Translations under genes and position numbers: made by a program
In this document: positions 10,801 to 21,056 of the stretch, piece after piece
How positions within the stretch are numbered: position 1 is the first letter of the stretch
Layout: each line of letters opens with the position of its first letter
The notes under the pieces: model-generated
The model's database searches: none
Told to the model about the DNA's origin: nothing
What the model saw: only the letters and a program-made list of their open reading frames with translations
NCBI GenBank assembly: GCA_963920665.1
Contig: OY987267.1
Location: forward strand, 9,486,001-9,550,000
DNA: 64,000 nucleotides
DNA from: Straminergon stramineum
Taxonomy: Eukaryota > Streptophyta > Bryopsida > Hypnales > Calliergonaceae
Direction of reading: 5' to 3'

Positions 10801-13212
10801 TCACTTTGCACGGGTTCGTGAAGCTGGTCCGTCTGCCTTCAAAATTGATTGCAACACGTTGGACTCCTGTAGAGCTTGGAGGGTCCTTGTTGTTTGTGGA
10901 GAATGTGCTTCCAACAAGTAGTCAAGTGCTTGACTTTGGTAATATGGTCCGTACGTAGAGTCCAGGTAAGCCATACTAGTCAAGTCTTCTAGGGAGGCAC
11001 TATCATCTTGATTAGCCACCCTTTCTCCTTCTAAATTCCAACGGTGTCGTTGCGGATGAGGACTCCACTTGAAGGTTGAGGAGGTCTTGTCCCAATATCC
11101 ACCAAGGCATTGGAAGAAGAATGCCCTCCTCCCTTCGTTTTGTGGCCCCTTTCCCATGAGCCTTGGTGCAACTCTGGCAATTTCGTCTGGGTCTGTTTTC
11201 CAATTCAATTGCGAGCTAGTAGGTCCTTTTTCTTGATCATGTTGTTCTTCTCACCAACTCCAAACCAAATCTCGGCCCTACAAGGTTGTGTCAGCCGTAG
11301 TATCATGTGTGTGTTCCCAAGAAGGAGGCATGTAGGTCGTCAAGTTGAACATGGTATATAGGCGATCATGGAATGGTGCTGAACAAATCACACAACGTCG
11401 TCTAATCAAGCATTGTGTGATGAGACATTGGGGGTGGTATACATGCGCACAAGATCCTAGTGCCCAACCCCCTTCGGGGCCAAATTGTTCAAGACATATG
11501 GGGCATTTGGTATGGTCCAAAACAAAAGGTGCAGGCTTGGGCCACAATAGCATTCGTTTCTTCTCTTCTATGTGGCTAGACATTTGGTTTTCGTGGTCCC
11601 AACCATTTTTGCTCCAATCTATAACCTCCTTTTGTGGCAATTCCACCATGCACATGTTATTGGGAAACATGTCCTCCAACAATGCCCATGACGTCAGTCC
11701 ATTCTCACGTTTAGGAGCATTTGCAACAAAGTTTCTAGAAACTTTCTCTAGCTCCTTCGCAACTTGTTGGGATCTATCCACGGAGAGAATGCAGGCGACC
11801 TTCCAATGGTAGTATGTGGTAGTCAACTTAGCCAACTTTCTTCGAAGCATCTTATTTTCTTCTTGAAGTCCATGGTCTTTCTCCAATTGAATAATTGATG
11901 GAACCACAGGAAATGAAAGAGAGTCTTGGGTCCCATTGAGGTCAATTGTGTCATTGGTAGTATATCTTGTGACAATAGTAGGAAGTGTATTTGGAATGAT
12001 GGGGAAGTGTCTAGTGCGCTTGGCAAGAGGAGAACGCTGAAGGATATGGTTGGTAAGGTCTCCCACAACCTTGTCCACATTTTGGAGGTTCTGCTCAACA
12101 AAGGCATCATCCATATCAGACAAAGTGAAAGTGTTAGGGTCTTTCTCACAGAGGCGTTGCAGTTCTGTAGTTTGTTGAGAGATGAGTGTACTTTTTTGTT
12201 CACACTCACATCGCAATTTCCTCATTTCATTCTGTAGTGAAGAAATTTCAACATCTTTGGTCTTGAGGAGGTCCAGAGCTTTTGCCAAAGTCATAATGTC
12301 ATGGCTTGAGCCCATTGTTGATGGAGAAATGGGAACACGGTTAGTTTCTTCCATAGTCGTGTCCTCATCGGGCCCAAAGTCGAAGACGTCATTTGTGCGC
12401 TGTGTTGGCAGTGATGGGTTAGGAACTATAGTTCGAATCGATGCGGGTCCCACTCGTGTTGTTGAACGCCGTACTCTAGATGGTTGCCTTGGTCGTTGTC
12501 CCGTGGATGTCGCGGGTCCTTCTACAACTTCATTTTGAACCTCATTGGGGCAAACAGATTGCTCCACGATTCGTATGACCCTATGGACGCGCGTACCATC
12601 AGAGTCATCATCTTCTTCAGACTCCTCAGTGTCAACCTTAGTGGCAAGGGTTTGCGTTTTGTATGCACTTTGAATAGGACCGAGTCCCCCCTCAGGAAAA
12701 GCTAAAACTCCTTTTGGGATGAAACCACTCTCTAGACGAGTGACATATGTACTTCCCTTGATTGTGCTCCAATCAACCTCCTTGTTTAGAGCGACCTCAG
12801 CATATGCTCCTCTAGCAAGGAAGAGGGGGACCTCGTTCCTATCTACAAAGGCGGTTTTGTAGAGGACTTGCCACAATTCAATGCATCTTTGAAGGAATGT
12901 TGGATTCTCACAGTACTTCAAGTTGGCCTTATTGGTGTGCCGATTATAATGATGACGCCATAAAGGAAAGAACTTGCCGATGTGGCACCACTCGATGTAG
13001 TCTTCACAGGTCTGTATTGTCCAAGGCTCTGGTTCTTCATTCCAACCCTTAAAAGCAAGGTGGGCTTCACTATTGAACACGTGCAATCGCTTCCGATGAA
13101 TAGTGCCCCTACGCTTGCGATGTTTGTCTTTGGCAGCCTTCCGTAATGCCCCGACGGTCTGTGCAGCTGCGGAGATAGGCAATGCCCTGGCATTGTTAAC
13201 TCCAGTGGCCAT
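10801..13212 (-). pseudogene. WCHI-K family protein 3 with coiled coil and C-terminal RING-H2 finger, two premature stops
   Basis: I chose ATG 13,212 because the family domain follows it; the frame itself is open upstream to 13,365 with uncharacteristic sequence. Residues about 30-160 hold the family domain (AFKGW, IEWCHIGKFFP, NLKYCENPTF, RCIELW, YAEVALNKEVDWSTIK). Then come a low-complexity acidic region, coiled coil, and a RING-H2 finger near 11,430-11,535 (CPIC, 16 residues, CAHVYHPQC, then CVIC). That suggests E3 ubiquitin ligase activity by family analogy. The frame stops at TAG 11,278-11,280 but continues in the same register through one more TGA to 10,801 with protein-like sequence. 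The stops again fit CAG and CGA decay. Function is inferred only from the RING. Confidence 0.6.
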
Positions 13213-13384
13213 CAATGATTGTCGTGTCCAAGGCTCAAAAAACTCTTTTGGGAGTTTAGGTGGTCCACAACTACTAAGGTAAGAAGGGTGGATGAATGTA
13301 ATAAATAGTAAATAGTCAAGGTTCACGCATGTAGCCACTAAAGGATACAAGACAAGAAGCCTCAATGAAAGGTGCCCAAAAGGT

Positions 13385-13945
13385 CTTGGGCGAGTGGATA
13401 AATAGATGGGGCGAGCGCGGGTGAGAGTTGGTCATGGGGCGCGTGCGGGTGGGCGACCACCGGTTGAACCCGCGGTCTCCAGGGGGCGCGCACGGATCTC
13501 GGGGAGCGACTACGGGTCTGGTAGGGCGCATTCGGGTTCGAGGAGGCGATTGCGGGTCCAGGGGCGCGTGCGGGTCCTAGGAGGGGCGACCTCGAGTACA
13601 AGGGCGCGTGCGGGTCTTTTGGGGGGCGACTGCGGTTACAGGGGCGCGTGCAGGTCCTTTGGGGGGCGACTGCAGGTCTTTGGGGCGCGTGCGGGTGCCT
13701 TGGGAGGCGACTGCGGGTCTTTGGGGGCGTGTGCGGGTCCCTTGGGAGGCGACTACGGGTCTTTGGGGACGACCGCGGGTAATTGTGGGGCGTTACTTCT
13801 CTTTGGGTTCTCACTTCGTGTCTTTGCTTCGCAACTTGCCACGTACTCGACACCCGCGGTCGCCCACCAGCCTGAACCCGAAGTCGCCCTACCCATGGTC
13901 GCCCACACCCGTGGTCGCCCAAACCCGAGGTCGCCCACACCCGCA
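13385..13945. repeat. GC-rich satellite block 4 with orientation switch
   Basis: GCGACTGCGGGTC-type units on the plus strand (about 13,400-13,790) alternate with GGGGCGCGTGCGGGT units. After a 60 bp spacer the motif appears in reverse orientation (ACCCGCGGTCGCCC and variants, about 13,850-13,945). The second element copy has the same switch (forward to about 41,790, reverse about 41,855-41,940), so it is an inherited feature of this element end. Confidence 0.85.
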
Positions 13946-14136
13946 TGCGCCCCTTTAGGATGCTACGTGGAAGACACGTGTCTGCCACATGGCATCCAGG
14001 TGGCCTCACGGGCAAGGTAAAATTTTTTTAAAAAGTCAAAGGTAAGTTTGACTCTATTAGACGGACAAGAGGGTCTACTTGACGTGTTGGACGTCGTGTT
14101 CGTCGAGTTGTCGAACTGTCCGCCAGAACAACCATG
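13946..14136. mobile_element. Right terminus of a MULE-like element (copy 1)
   Basis: From 'gcgcccctttaggatgc' to the terminal AACAACCATG at 14,136 this matches 41,932-42,122 almost base for base. That includes the segment 'tttgactctattagacggac' and the run ending in CCGCC.GAACAACCATG. In the second copy this terminus is followed by a target duplication, so 14,136 is very probably an element end. I could not find the partner left terminus (A[A/G]GGTTGTT) upstream in the window; it may lie before position 1 or be deleted. If it lies outside, the satellites and the three WCHI-K genes at about 1,080-13,212 are all cargo of one element. Confidence 0.75.
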
Positions 14137-15709
14137 TAAATATGTATTATAATTTAAATGCTATAATGTTAAACATTGTGGAATGGATATTTTTTTCTTA
14201 TATAGTTTTATTAGATTACTCTCTTGAGAACATGATTTGTTTTGGGATGAACCTTAACTACTGAATGAAGCTTTGTAAATCAAAATACTAATTTCATCAA
14301 GGTATAAAATTTGCACTCGTGTTAGCTTATTAAAATCAAATCTATAATCTCTAATATTTTCTATTGTTGCATGTCCTTTTGACTTGCCCATTCTAAGATA
14401 TTAACTTTTCTTGAAATTGAAATTCCCTTTAAAAAAAAAAGAATATGTTGCAAATCCAATGACAATAATTTTAGTAAATTTTGAGTTCAACTACACCTTG
14501 TAGAAATTTTTGAAGTTGAATAGTGTAGTATGGTTCAAGCTTTTGATTTCTTGTTTTGATTGGCATTGGCTAAAATTATCAGCCAACGAATAGGATTGTT
14601 GCTACCTCATTTTGGTAACAAATCCAAGGGCCACAAATTCATTTGCCTTGTAAATGCATTGAAAAAGGGCAAACTTTCATCTCCATTGCACTATATGCAA
14701 ATTAAAGCATGTTGTACAATTGTACTCAGAAGACTTTGCATCCTCTTGGAAGATGTAGCAAATCCTAATCCAAATGCGCAAGGAGTTTAAAGAAAGGATC
14801 GCTAGTGGAATGTATGTTTGCAAAGGCTAGGCGTTAAGACAACAAAGTTGGCTACAATCAATTGAATTGCCAACATTATTTTTTTGGCCTTTAAATTTGT
14901 AGTTGTTTCAACAAGCAAAGACCTTATTTGGGGCCTTTTGCATCTATATCGATAGACTATCCACTGAAAAGATGATGCCACACCTCTTGAGTCCCCCCTC
15001 CTTCCTAGTGATTTTCTTGAGCCTTTGATTGAATTGGAGAAAAGAAGAACCCCCTCTACTACTGTTAATTTCTTCTGGACAAAAGTAAATTATGATCGTT
15101 GATCTGCTAGCAAGGTGGCTGTCAATCTAGTGGGCTAGGGCTTCTGGTGAACTAGGATTTCTGCTCTCCCACCTGTGTTGTTTAATCTCATCTCTTGGGG
15201 TTCCATTTGCTGCGCCTTCGGGGCTTCTTGTCCTTGGTGTCTTGTTCCGTTTGCACCTACTTGCGACTCCTAGGTTGTTTTTTGTTGCTACTACTCTACC
15301 TTTGTTGTTGTTGCTTTGAAGTCTGTTGCTACACCTTCACTATTGTTGCTACTGAAACTACTGCTGCTTCTAGGGACTATTGTTGCTTTTGATTCTTCTA
15401 CTGCTTCTATGCACCTTGCTTTTAGAATAGAGTTCTATTGCTATTGTTTTTGCTTGTTGGTGGGTTTTTTGTAGTAGTGAGTTTGTTGTTTTGGTAGTTT
15501 GTGATTGTGGGAAGCGGGTAATCATTGAAGTTTTCTATAGATTTTTGGTGTTTGAAGGTTTTCAAGGTTTCAATTTGTGAAAATAGGAGGTCTCTCGTTG
15601 TGTCTTGTCTACCCCTCTCAACTGTCATGCCATTGCTTCGTGGCCCCTCCCAATGAGTTGTGCTTTGAGGTGCTTTGAGGTGAGTATTTTTATTTTTGTG
15701 CAAGTGCTC
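14137..15709. other. AT-rich spacer, no gene recognised
   Basis: A 76-codon plus-strand frame at 14,560-14,790 and T/G-rich CTT/GCT runs near 15,200-15,420 are present, but neither shows a recognisable domain. I see no RNA gene. Confidence 0.5.
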
Positions 15710-15712
15710 TTG

Positions 15713-15865
15713 CACTACAAGAAAATGGGGGTATAAATGACTTGTCCACAATGACTCCACCAACAACAATCATTGCAAAATGAGTGCAAAATGAGTATTT
15801 TGCAGTGATTGTTGTTGGTGGAGTCATTGTGGACAAGTCATTTATACCCCCATTTTCTTGTAGTG
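15713..15865. mobile_element. Palindromic 153 bp CACTA-type MITE
   Basis: It begins CACTACAAGAAAATGGGGG and ends with the reverse complement (CCCCCATTTTCTTGTAGTG). Nearly the whole length is an inverted repeat, with arms of about 70 bp around a short AAATGAG loop. It is flanked by a 3 bp duplication, TTG at 15,710-15,712 and 15,866-15,868, the size made by CACTA (En/Spm) transposases. The 23 kb element at 30,466 shares the terminal CACTACAAGAAAA, so the same transposase family could have mobilised both. Confidence 0.92.
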
Positions 15866-15868
15866 TTG

Positions 15869-17119
15869 GCAACTCTTCTTTAGGGTTTAGTTGGGTAGGA
15901 AGTTGTAGGCATGGTTTAGGGCAGCTCATAGTGTTTCATTGGCAAGATTCAGAGCAGCTCTTATTGTTTCATTAGCACCAAAGCATTCATGCTTTGGTAA
16001 TTCTATAAGCTTGATTTTTTTAATGCAACAAAAGTCCTTTCAATGTGCATTCTCTTGATTATGTTTGCTTCAACTTGTGTGCATCATGTCAATCATGGGA
16101 CTGCCCATGTTGCAAGCTTTAAAATCACATACCCGAATATATACATAAATCCTTTTCATTTTTGTACTCGTATTAATTTTTTTATGTGTATTCATTTTTG
16201 TATTTGTTGTCATATCCGTACATATGGATATGGGGGGCTAGTATATGGGGGAGGGGGCACAGAATTAAATTCAAAACTAATGCTACTCATGTTGCATGCC
16301 TTACTATGCATTCAAAAGACAGGTTCCCAAGATATATCAATAGACTATTCCTTCAAATACATCATCCACTAGTTGCTTCAAAACTAGAGGTTGGTTGGAA
16401 TAGAGATAAAATGAAAATGAGGGATCCACTTAGGCAAGCCTATTGTATGTTGGTACAAATGCATATACAAATATTTACACATATCTAAATGCAGATATAT
16501 AGGGATGCAAATACTTATATAGATATGGATAGATAGACATACGGATATTGTAAATGCAAATATAATTATTGATGCTGATGCAAATTATTCCATATTATTT
16601 GATAACAACTTGAGTTGATACCAATATTTCAATTCATGTACTTAGGAGGATGGATTTGGACAAGGGTAAGTGGCTTCAGGTTAACTAAGGCTTTGGCACA
16701 TTCATTAACTACCCTTTCACAATCCTTTTAAAAATACTAGCCATACTTAGCCATACTAGAACAAAGTTTTTTGCCACTCCAAGTAGAATTAATGCTAAGA
16801 TCTCAATTCACAACAAAAGAATTAAGTGTGTTGGAGCAACCTCGAGGTTAATTCAATAATAAAATTTGATTCTTCAAATGCCTTAACGAGGGGGGATTGG
16901 AAAAAAATACACTAATACAATCAATTCACTTAGAGGAGGTTGCCTTGTGTGGATGCATACATGAGAGGTGCATGTAGATGTGTAGGAGTTGAGATTGGCC
17001 TTGGAATTCTAAAACCCACTAATTGCCTAAAATAGTTGCACCTTTTGCATTGTGCATCCACACTACACAAAATGCACCTACAACTACATTCCCTAATTAA
17101 ACAAGGTTAAAATGTGCAA
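15869..17119. other. AT-rich spacer, no gene recognised
   Basis: Simple-sequence-rich DNA includes a stretch of 'atacaaatatttacacatat' type near 16,455-16,560. No coding frame or RNA gene is supported. Confidence 0.5.
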
Positions 17120-17123
17120 ATGA

Positions 17124-17841
17124 CAATTGTTGCAAGAAACACTTTCCATTTTGGCCACAAAACGGCCTTAGTATTGCAAATTTTCAATATTGTGACATGT
17201 TAAAATAAACTTTTTTTAAATGAAATAAAATTCGGATAATTTGTACCACATTGTAAATAGTAATTCTTGAAAAATTCAGACCTAGAAATATTTATCTCTA
17301 AGAGTTATGAACAAAAATAGCATATAGGAAGATACCAAGAAAAGGAACACTTTGATGTTTGATTTTTAGAAAATAGTAAAAAAAATGAAGGAATTCAAAA
17401 TAAATAAAAAGACATTTTTCTTAACTTGAAGATCTTCTTTTCCACCATTTTCATCTTTGGAAAAAATAAATTGTGTTCTCTGCACTTGCGCAAAGGTAGT
17501 GCACTTTGAACACAATTGGAAGGTGGACAATTTACTATTTTAGAAAATCTCTTCGCATACTTATGTACCTTTAGTAGAAGTCCGTACATACTAATTTTGA
17601 GCTTCAAATTCGCATGGTTGGGTTAGAAATAGTACTAGAACCCCTAAATTGGATAAGATAAACATCCAATTAGGGGCTATTTAAAAATTTGAAAAAATTA
17701 CTCAATGTCTGAAACTTTCGCACATACCTTCCTTCTAAATTTCACACCAAACAAAGAAACAAAGCAAAATTTATAAGAAAAAACCTACCTCTCGAAGACC
17801 AAGAAGACAAGAAATAGGACAAGTGTTTCTTGCAATCACCC
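17124..17841. mobile_element. Non-autonomous TIR element, 4 bp target duplication, copy 1
   Basis: The right end is AAGTGTTTCTTGCAATCACCC. The left end carries the inverted match TTGCAAGAAACACTT, with a diverged first ten bases. Direct ATGA repeats flank it at 17,120-17,123 and 17,842-17,845. Three other copies of this terminus occur at 26,631, 56,985-58,522 and 62,713-63,565. No transposase is encoded. Confidence 0.7.
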
Positions 17842-17845
17842 ATGA

Positions 17846-20090
17846 AAGTCAATAAATATCAGTGGATCAATAAATGGTTGACTATACTTGCAGGAAAGAA
17901 ACTCAAGAAAGAATAAAATTAGCATGGATCATTAGTCCATAACTAAATCAAACATTTTTTCATTATCATTTTTGAGGTCACAAATGAATGTGCAATTCTC
18001 TTGATATGAATGCCGGAAACCACATGCATGTCCACTATTGTCCATGAAATGTAAGTTGTATTATTCCTCCAACATTAATTGGCACTTTGCATCAACCTTT
18101 TGTTGAAATTAGGGTTTTCATTTTGAGAGATACAATTGACAAGAAAATTATCCATGATCTATTATATTGGAAAAACTACCAAACATTTTGTGGTTATATC
18201 TCCAAAAATAAGCCACTATGTTATGAGAGCATCTATCCTTGAAAAAGTCTCAAATAAAGTCTCTCTACTAACTCAAATTTCTTCAATCACATGAACTTTT
18301 TTTTATCAATGTAGTGCTTCTTCCCTTCATATCCACATAAATTTAAAGCCGAAACACATGAATTCTTGCAAGCATGAGTTAAGCCCTAAAGGATCATAAG
18401 GTCACTAGGTGACTTTTGCAACTATAATTGTAGAAGATTTGAAATGTGAAACTCACTAATAGTTTAGAACAACAAAGAGACCCTAGACAATTTTTCCCAT
18501 TGAATTTGTTAGTGCAATCTAATCAAGAAATGATTGACTAGGCAATTTTTGGAGAACAAAGAAGGTATTCAATGTCATCACTTCAAATCTTCATAATTTT
18601 TTTTACAAACCTAAAAATGATCTAAAAAACATACACATCAAATTCATGATGGTATGAAAAAAAAATTATAATTTTTGGAGCTTTTTTTGTCTTTTTGAGC
18701 TTTTTTTGTCTTTTTGAGCATTCCGATTTTGGTATAAGTACAACGGACTACCTAACCAAAAATCTTTATCAATCTTTTCAATGGTGTTATTTTCTTCAAC
18801 AATTGTGAAATTTTGTTGGTCATTTTTCCATAGAACAACTACATAAGTCTTCTTTCATTCCATTGTGTCGATCATCAAAATCATTTCACACAAATGGGAA
18901 ATTATACTTGAATGTTATTCCAAGAGCTAGTCAAGAAAACAAGAGATTTGCTAAAGTCCCTCTTCTTTCGGGCTTCATAGTCCCTCATATTGGTACACAA
19001 AACTCCAAATTTTGTTGGTACACAAAATAACAAAATTAGGTTGCCTTAACTCCTAAAGGATCAACATGCATTTTTTGGCAACATGAAAATTTTGGACATG
19101 TATGTGTCATTGGAGATTTTCAGATTTTAGGTTGAAATTTCAAGAAAAGATGGGTATAAGGAATATCTTTCATGTGCACTAAATTTCATGACATTAGGAA
19201 ATATGAGTCAAAAGTTATGGTCTAATATGTTACTTTTTTCCTAAGTGGGCGGTCCGGGCAGAAAAAAAATCAGAAATTGGTTTTCTAGAGTAATATATAC
19301 ATGGAAAGGTTTGAATCATTCCAATTTGATCAATGAGTCTAAAGTTATGAGGAGTTTTAGTTTGTGGGTAGTATGGATTCTCTACTCTAAAGTAAACTTT
19401 GAGGTCCTTTCTTTAACTCAATTTTCAATATTTTTTTAAAACAATAAAATCATAGAATGTAGATTGTTTATTACAACATTTCAACCATTGGGATTGTCAT
19501 TTTTCAATTCCATAACAAAATTCCTAACAATTTTACATTTGGAATTATTCTCTACTTCTTTCTACTCACTATGTAGTATTCTTTCCCTATATGTTGTGCA
19601 ATTCCAAATGATCTGAAAATTTTCAAGCATATAGTCAACTTGCTTTGAAGAATAAATCCAAAGAAGCACCACCATTTTGGACATTATCTCTTACAAATGT
19701 GAGCATGTGAAGTGCGGCTACCTGATTTTTTGTAGGGCCACAACATAGTACAAAAAATTTCTATAGTACAAGATATCTGTGAATTTGAAAGCTTTCTTCA
19801 TGCAATCCACATGCTGAAAATTTCTGAAATTTTTTCCACATCTTCTTAAACAAACTTAGTGCAAGATCCTATGGTTACATGTGCCCCAAACCGATTTTTT
19901 TTCTAAAATTTAGTTCTTGTACTAGAAATGATAGTTTTGGTGTGTTTTTGGTGAAAACATAGTCAAGGAACTTAAAGGGTAAATAATTAGATTGCCCTAC
20001 AACAAGAAAGTTATTGTACAAGCCATCAAAATCAACAAATATTTCTAAAAATATTTTCATAATTTGTGTACTTGGAGGTTAAATAATGTG
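17846..20090. other. AT-rich spacer upstream of the RWP-RK gene, no gene recognised
   Basis: Long AT-rich DNA carries a short tandem duplication, 'gctttttttgtctttttga', at about 18,680-18,720. Near 19,240-19,270 a 'gggcggtccgggcag' segment resembles motifs in 29,040-29,950, hinting at a shared degraded repeat. No coding frame is supported. Confidence 0.5.
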
Positions 20091-20495
20091 TCCCAATTAC
20101 AAGAATACCTAATTCAAAAGTAGTGCATGCTTGAACAATAATTGAAGTGCCAAATGTTGAGATATTTGTTTACATGTTAACATAGTGCTGAATATCTAGA
20201 TATTAGTGAGGGGCAACCTAATTTCACTATTTTGTGTACTGTAGTGAAAATAGAGGTCAAGAGCACTCCAGTAGGTACTTAGGCAATGCTAGTATGAGTC
20301 CCAATTACAACAATTCCCAATTCAAAAATAGTGCATTCTTGTACAAAAGAACTGATATTTATATTTATATTTATATTTATACAGTGTCAAATGTTGATAT
20401 ATTAGTGTGGGACAACTTAATTTCGCTATTTTGTGTACTGTAGTGAAAATGGAGGTCAGGAGCACGAGTCGGTACCAGGGCAACGCCATTATAGC
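20091..20495. repeat. Tandem duplication of about 200 bp in the upstream region of the RWP-RK gene
   Basis: Unit 1 (20,091-20,298) and unit 2 (20,299 to about 20,495) both run from TCCCAATTACAA through AATTCAAAA.TAGTGCAT, then GTCAAATGTTGA and 'ttttgtgtactgtagtgaaa', to GGCAA.GC. Unit 2 contains an expanded (ATTTAT)n tract (about 20,357-20,383) that unit 1 lacks. It also merges at its 3' edge with the GC-rich 5' region of the gene. Regulatory meaning is unknown. Confidence 0.85.
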
Positions 20496-20811
20496 CAGCA
20501 AGAGCAACGTCCGAGCTCCCAACGTCAACGGGCCCCAACCCCATCGCCACACCCCGTTTGGGAAGACGAACCGTGGAACCTCCCCTCGATGCGGTTACAC
20601 GGCCCCAGCCTCGCCCGCCTCTCCCCCACATCTCCAGCTGTCCTACATTCCACACCCAAATCAAGCAATTTCCACCGTCACATGTACCCAGAGCCAACGT
20701 GCTCAACGTGGCCTCGGGCGTGAAGAGCATGAAGAGCCAACTACCTGAAAGGCAGGGTCGGAGCTCCGAACCGAGCGACGGCTGCGCCCCTGCCAAGTGC
20801 CAAACCAGTCA

Positions 20812-20821
20812 GATATATATC
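20812..20821 (+). promoter_or_regulatory. Possible TATA box for the RWP-RK gene
   Basis: GATATATATC lies about 240 bp upstream of the chosen ATG in otherwise GC-richer sequence. Position and composition fit a TATA element; nothing else confirms it. Confidence 0.3.
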
Positions 20822-20828
20822 AAAGTCT

Positions 20829-20981
20829 ATGAAACGCTCCACACTTGCGCCTTTGTCTCATCGTCTCGGGATACAAAGCAGTTCCACACAGAGTTTCATA
20901 CAGCTTCAAGTCACGTTGAATTCTCCAGCGGGACGCCAACTGTTTTGTTGCCACCACTTGTACATCATTTCCCTTCTGTGA
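20829..20981 (+). other. Possible upstream ORF of 50 codons in the RWP-RK leader
   Basis: If transcription starts near the TATA-like site, the leader contains an ATG at 20,829 and a stop at 20,979-20,981, some 75 bp before the main ATG. The peptide has no recognisable motif. It matters only if the leader really includes it. Confidence 0.25.
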
Positions 20982-21056
20982 GAGCAGCCATCGGTTGGGA
21001 GTAACTGGATCCAAGAGGTTTGGTGGCTTCGTAGCTGCTGGTGAGAGTGTGAAGCG

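Noticed and set aside
14560..14790. Possible small gene of 76 codons
   Set aside because: No homology I recognise, AT-rich context, no promoter or splice evidence.
15195..15420. Leucine/cysteine-rich frame as a membrane peptide gene
   Set aside because: It arises from CTT/GTT/GCT simple sequence; no start context, no conserved motif.
20558..21004. 148-codon plus-strand frame upstream of the RWP-RK start
   Set aside because: It spans the GC-rich leader and the possible TATA box and has no domain; the leader frames conflict with each other. Kept only as 5' region.
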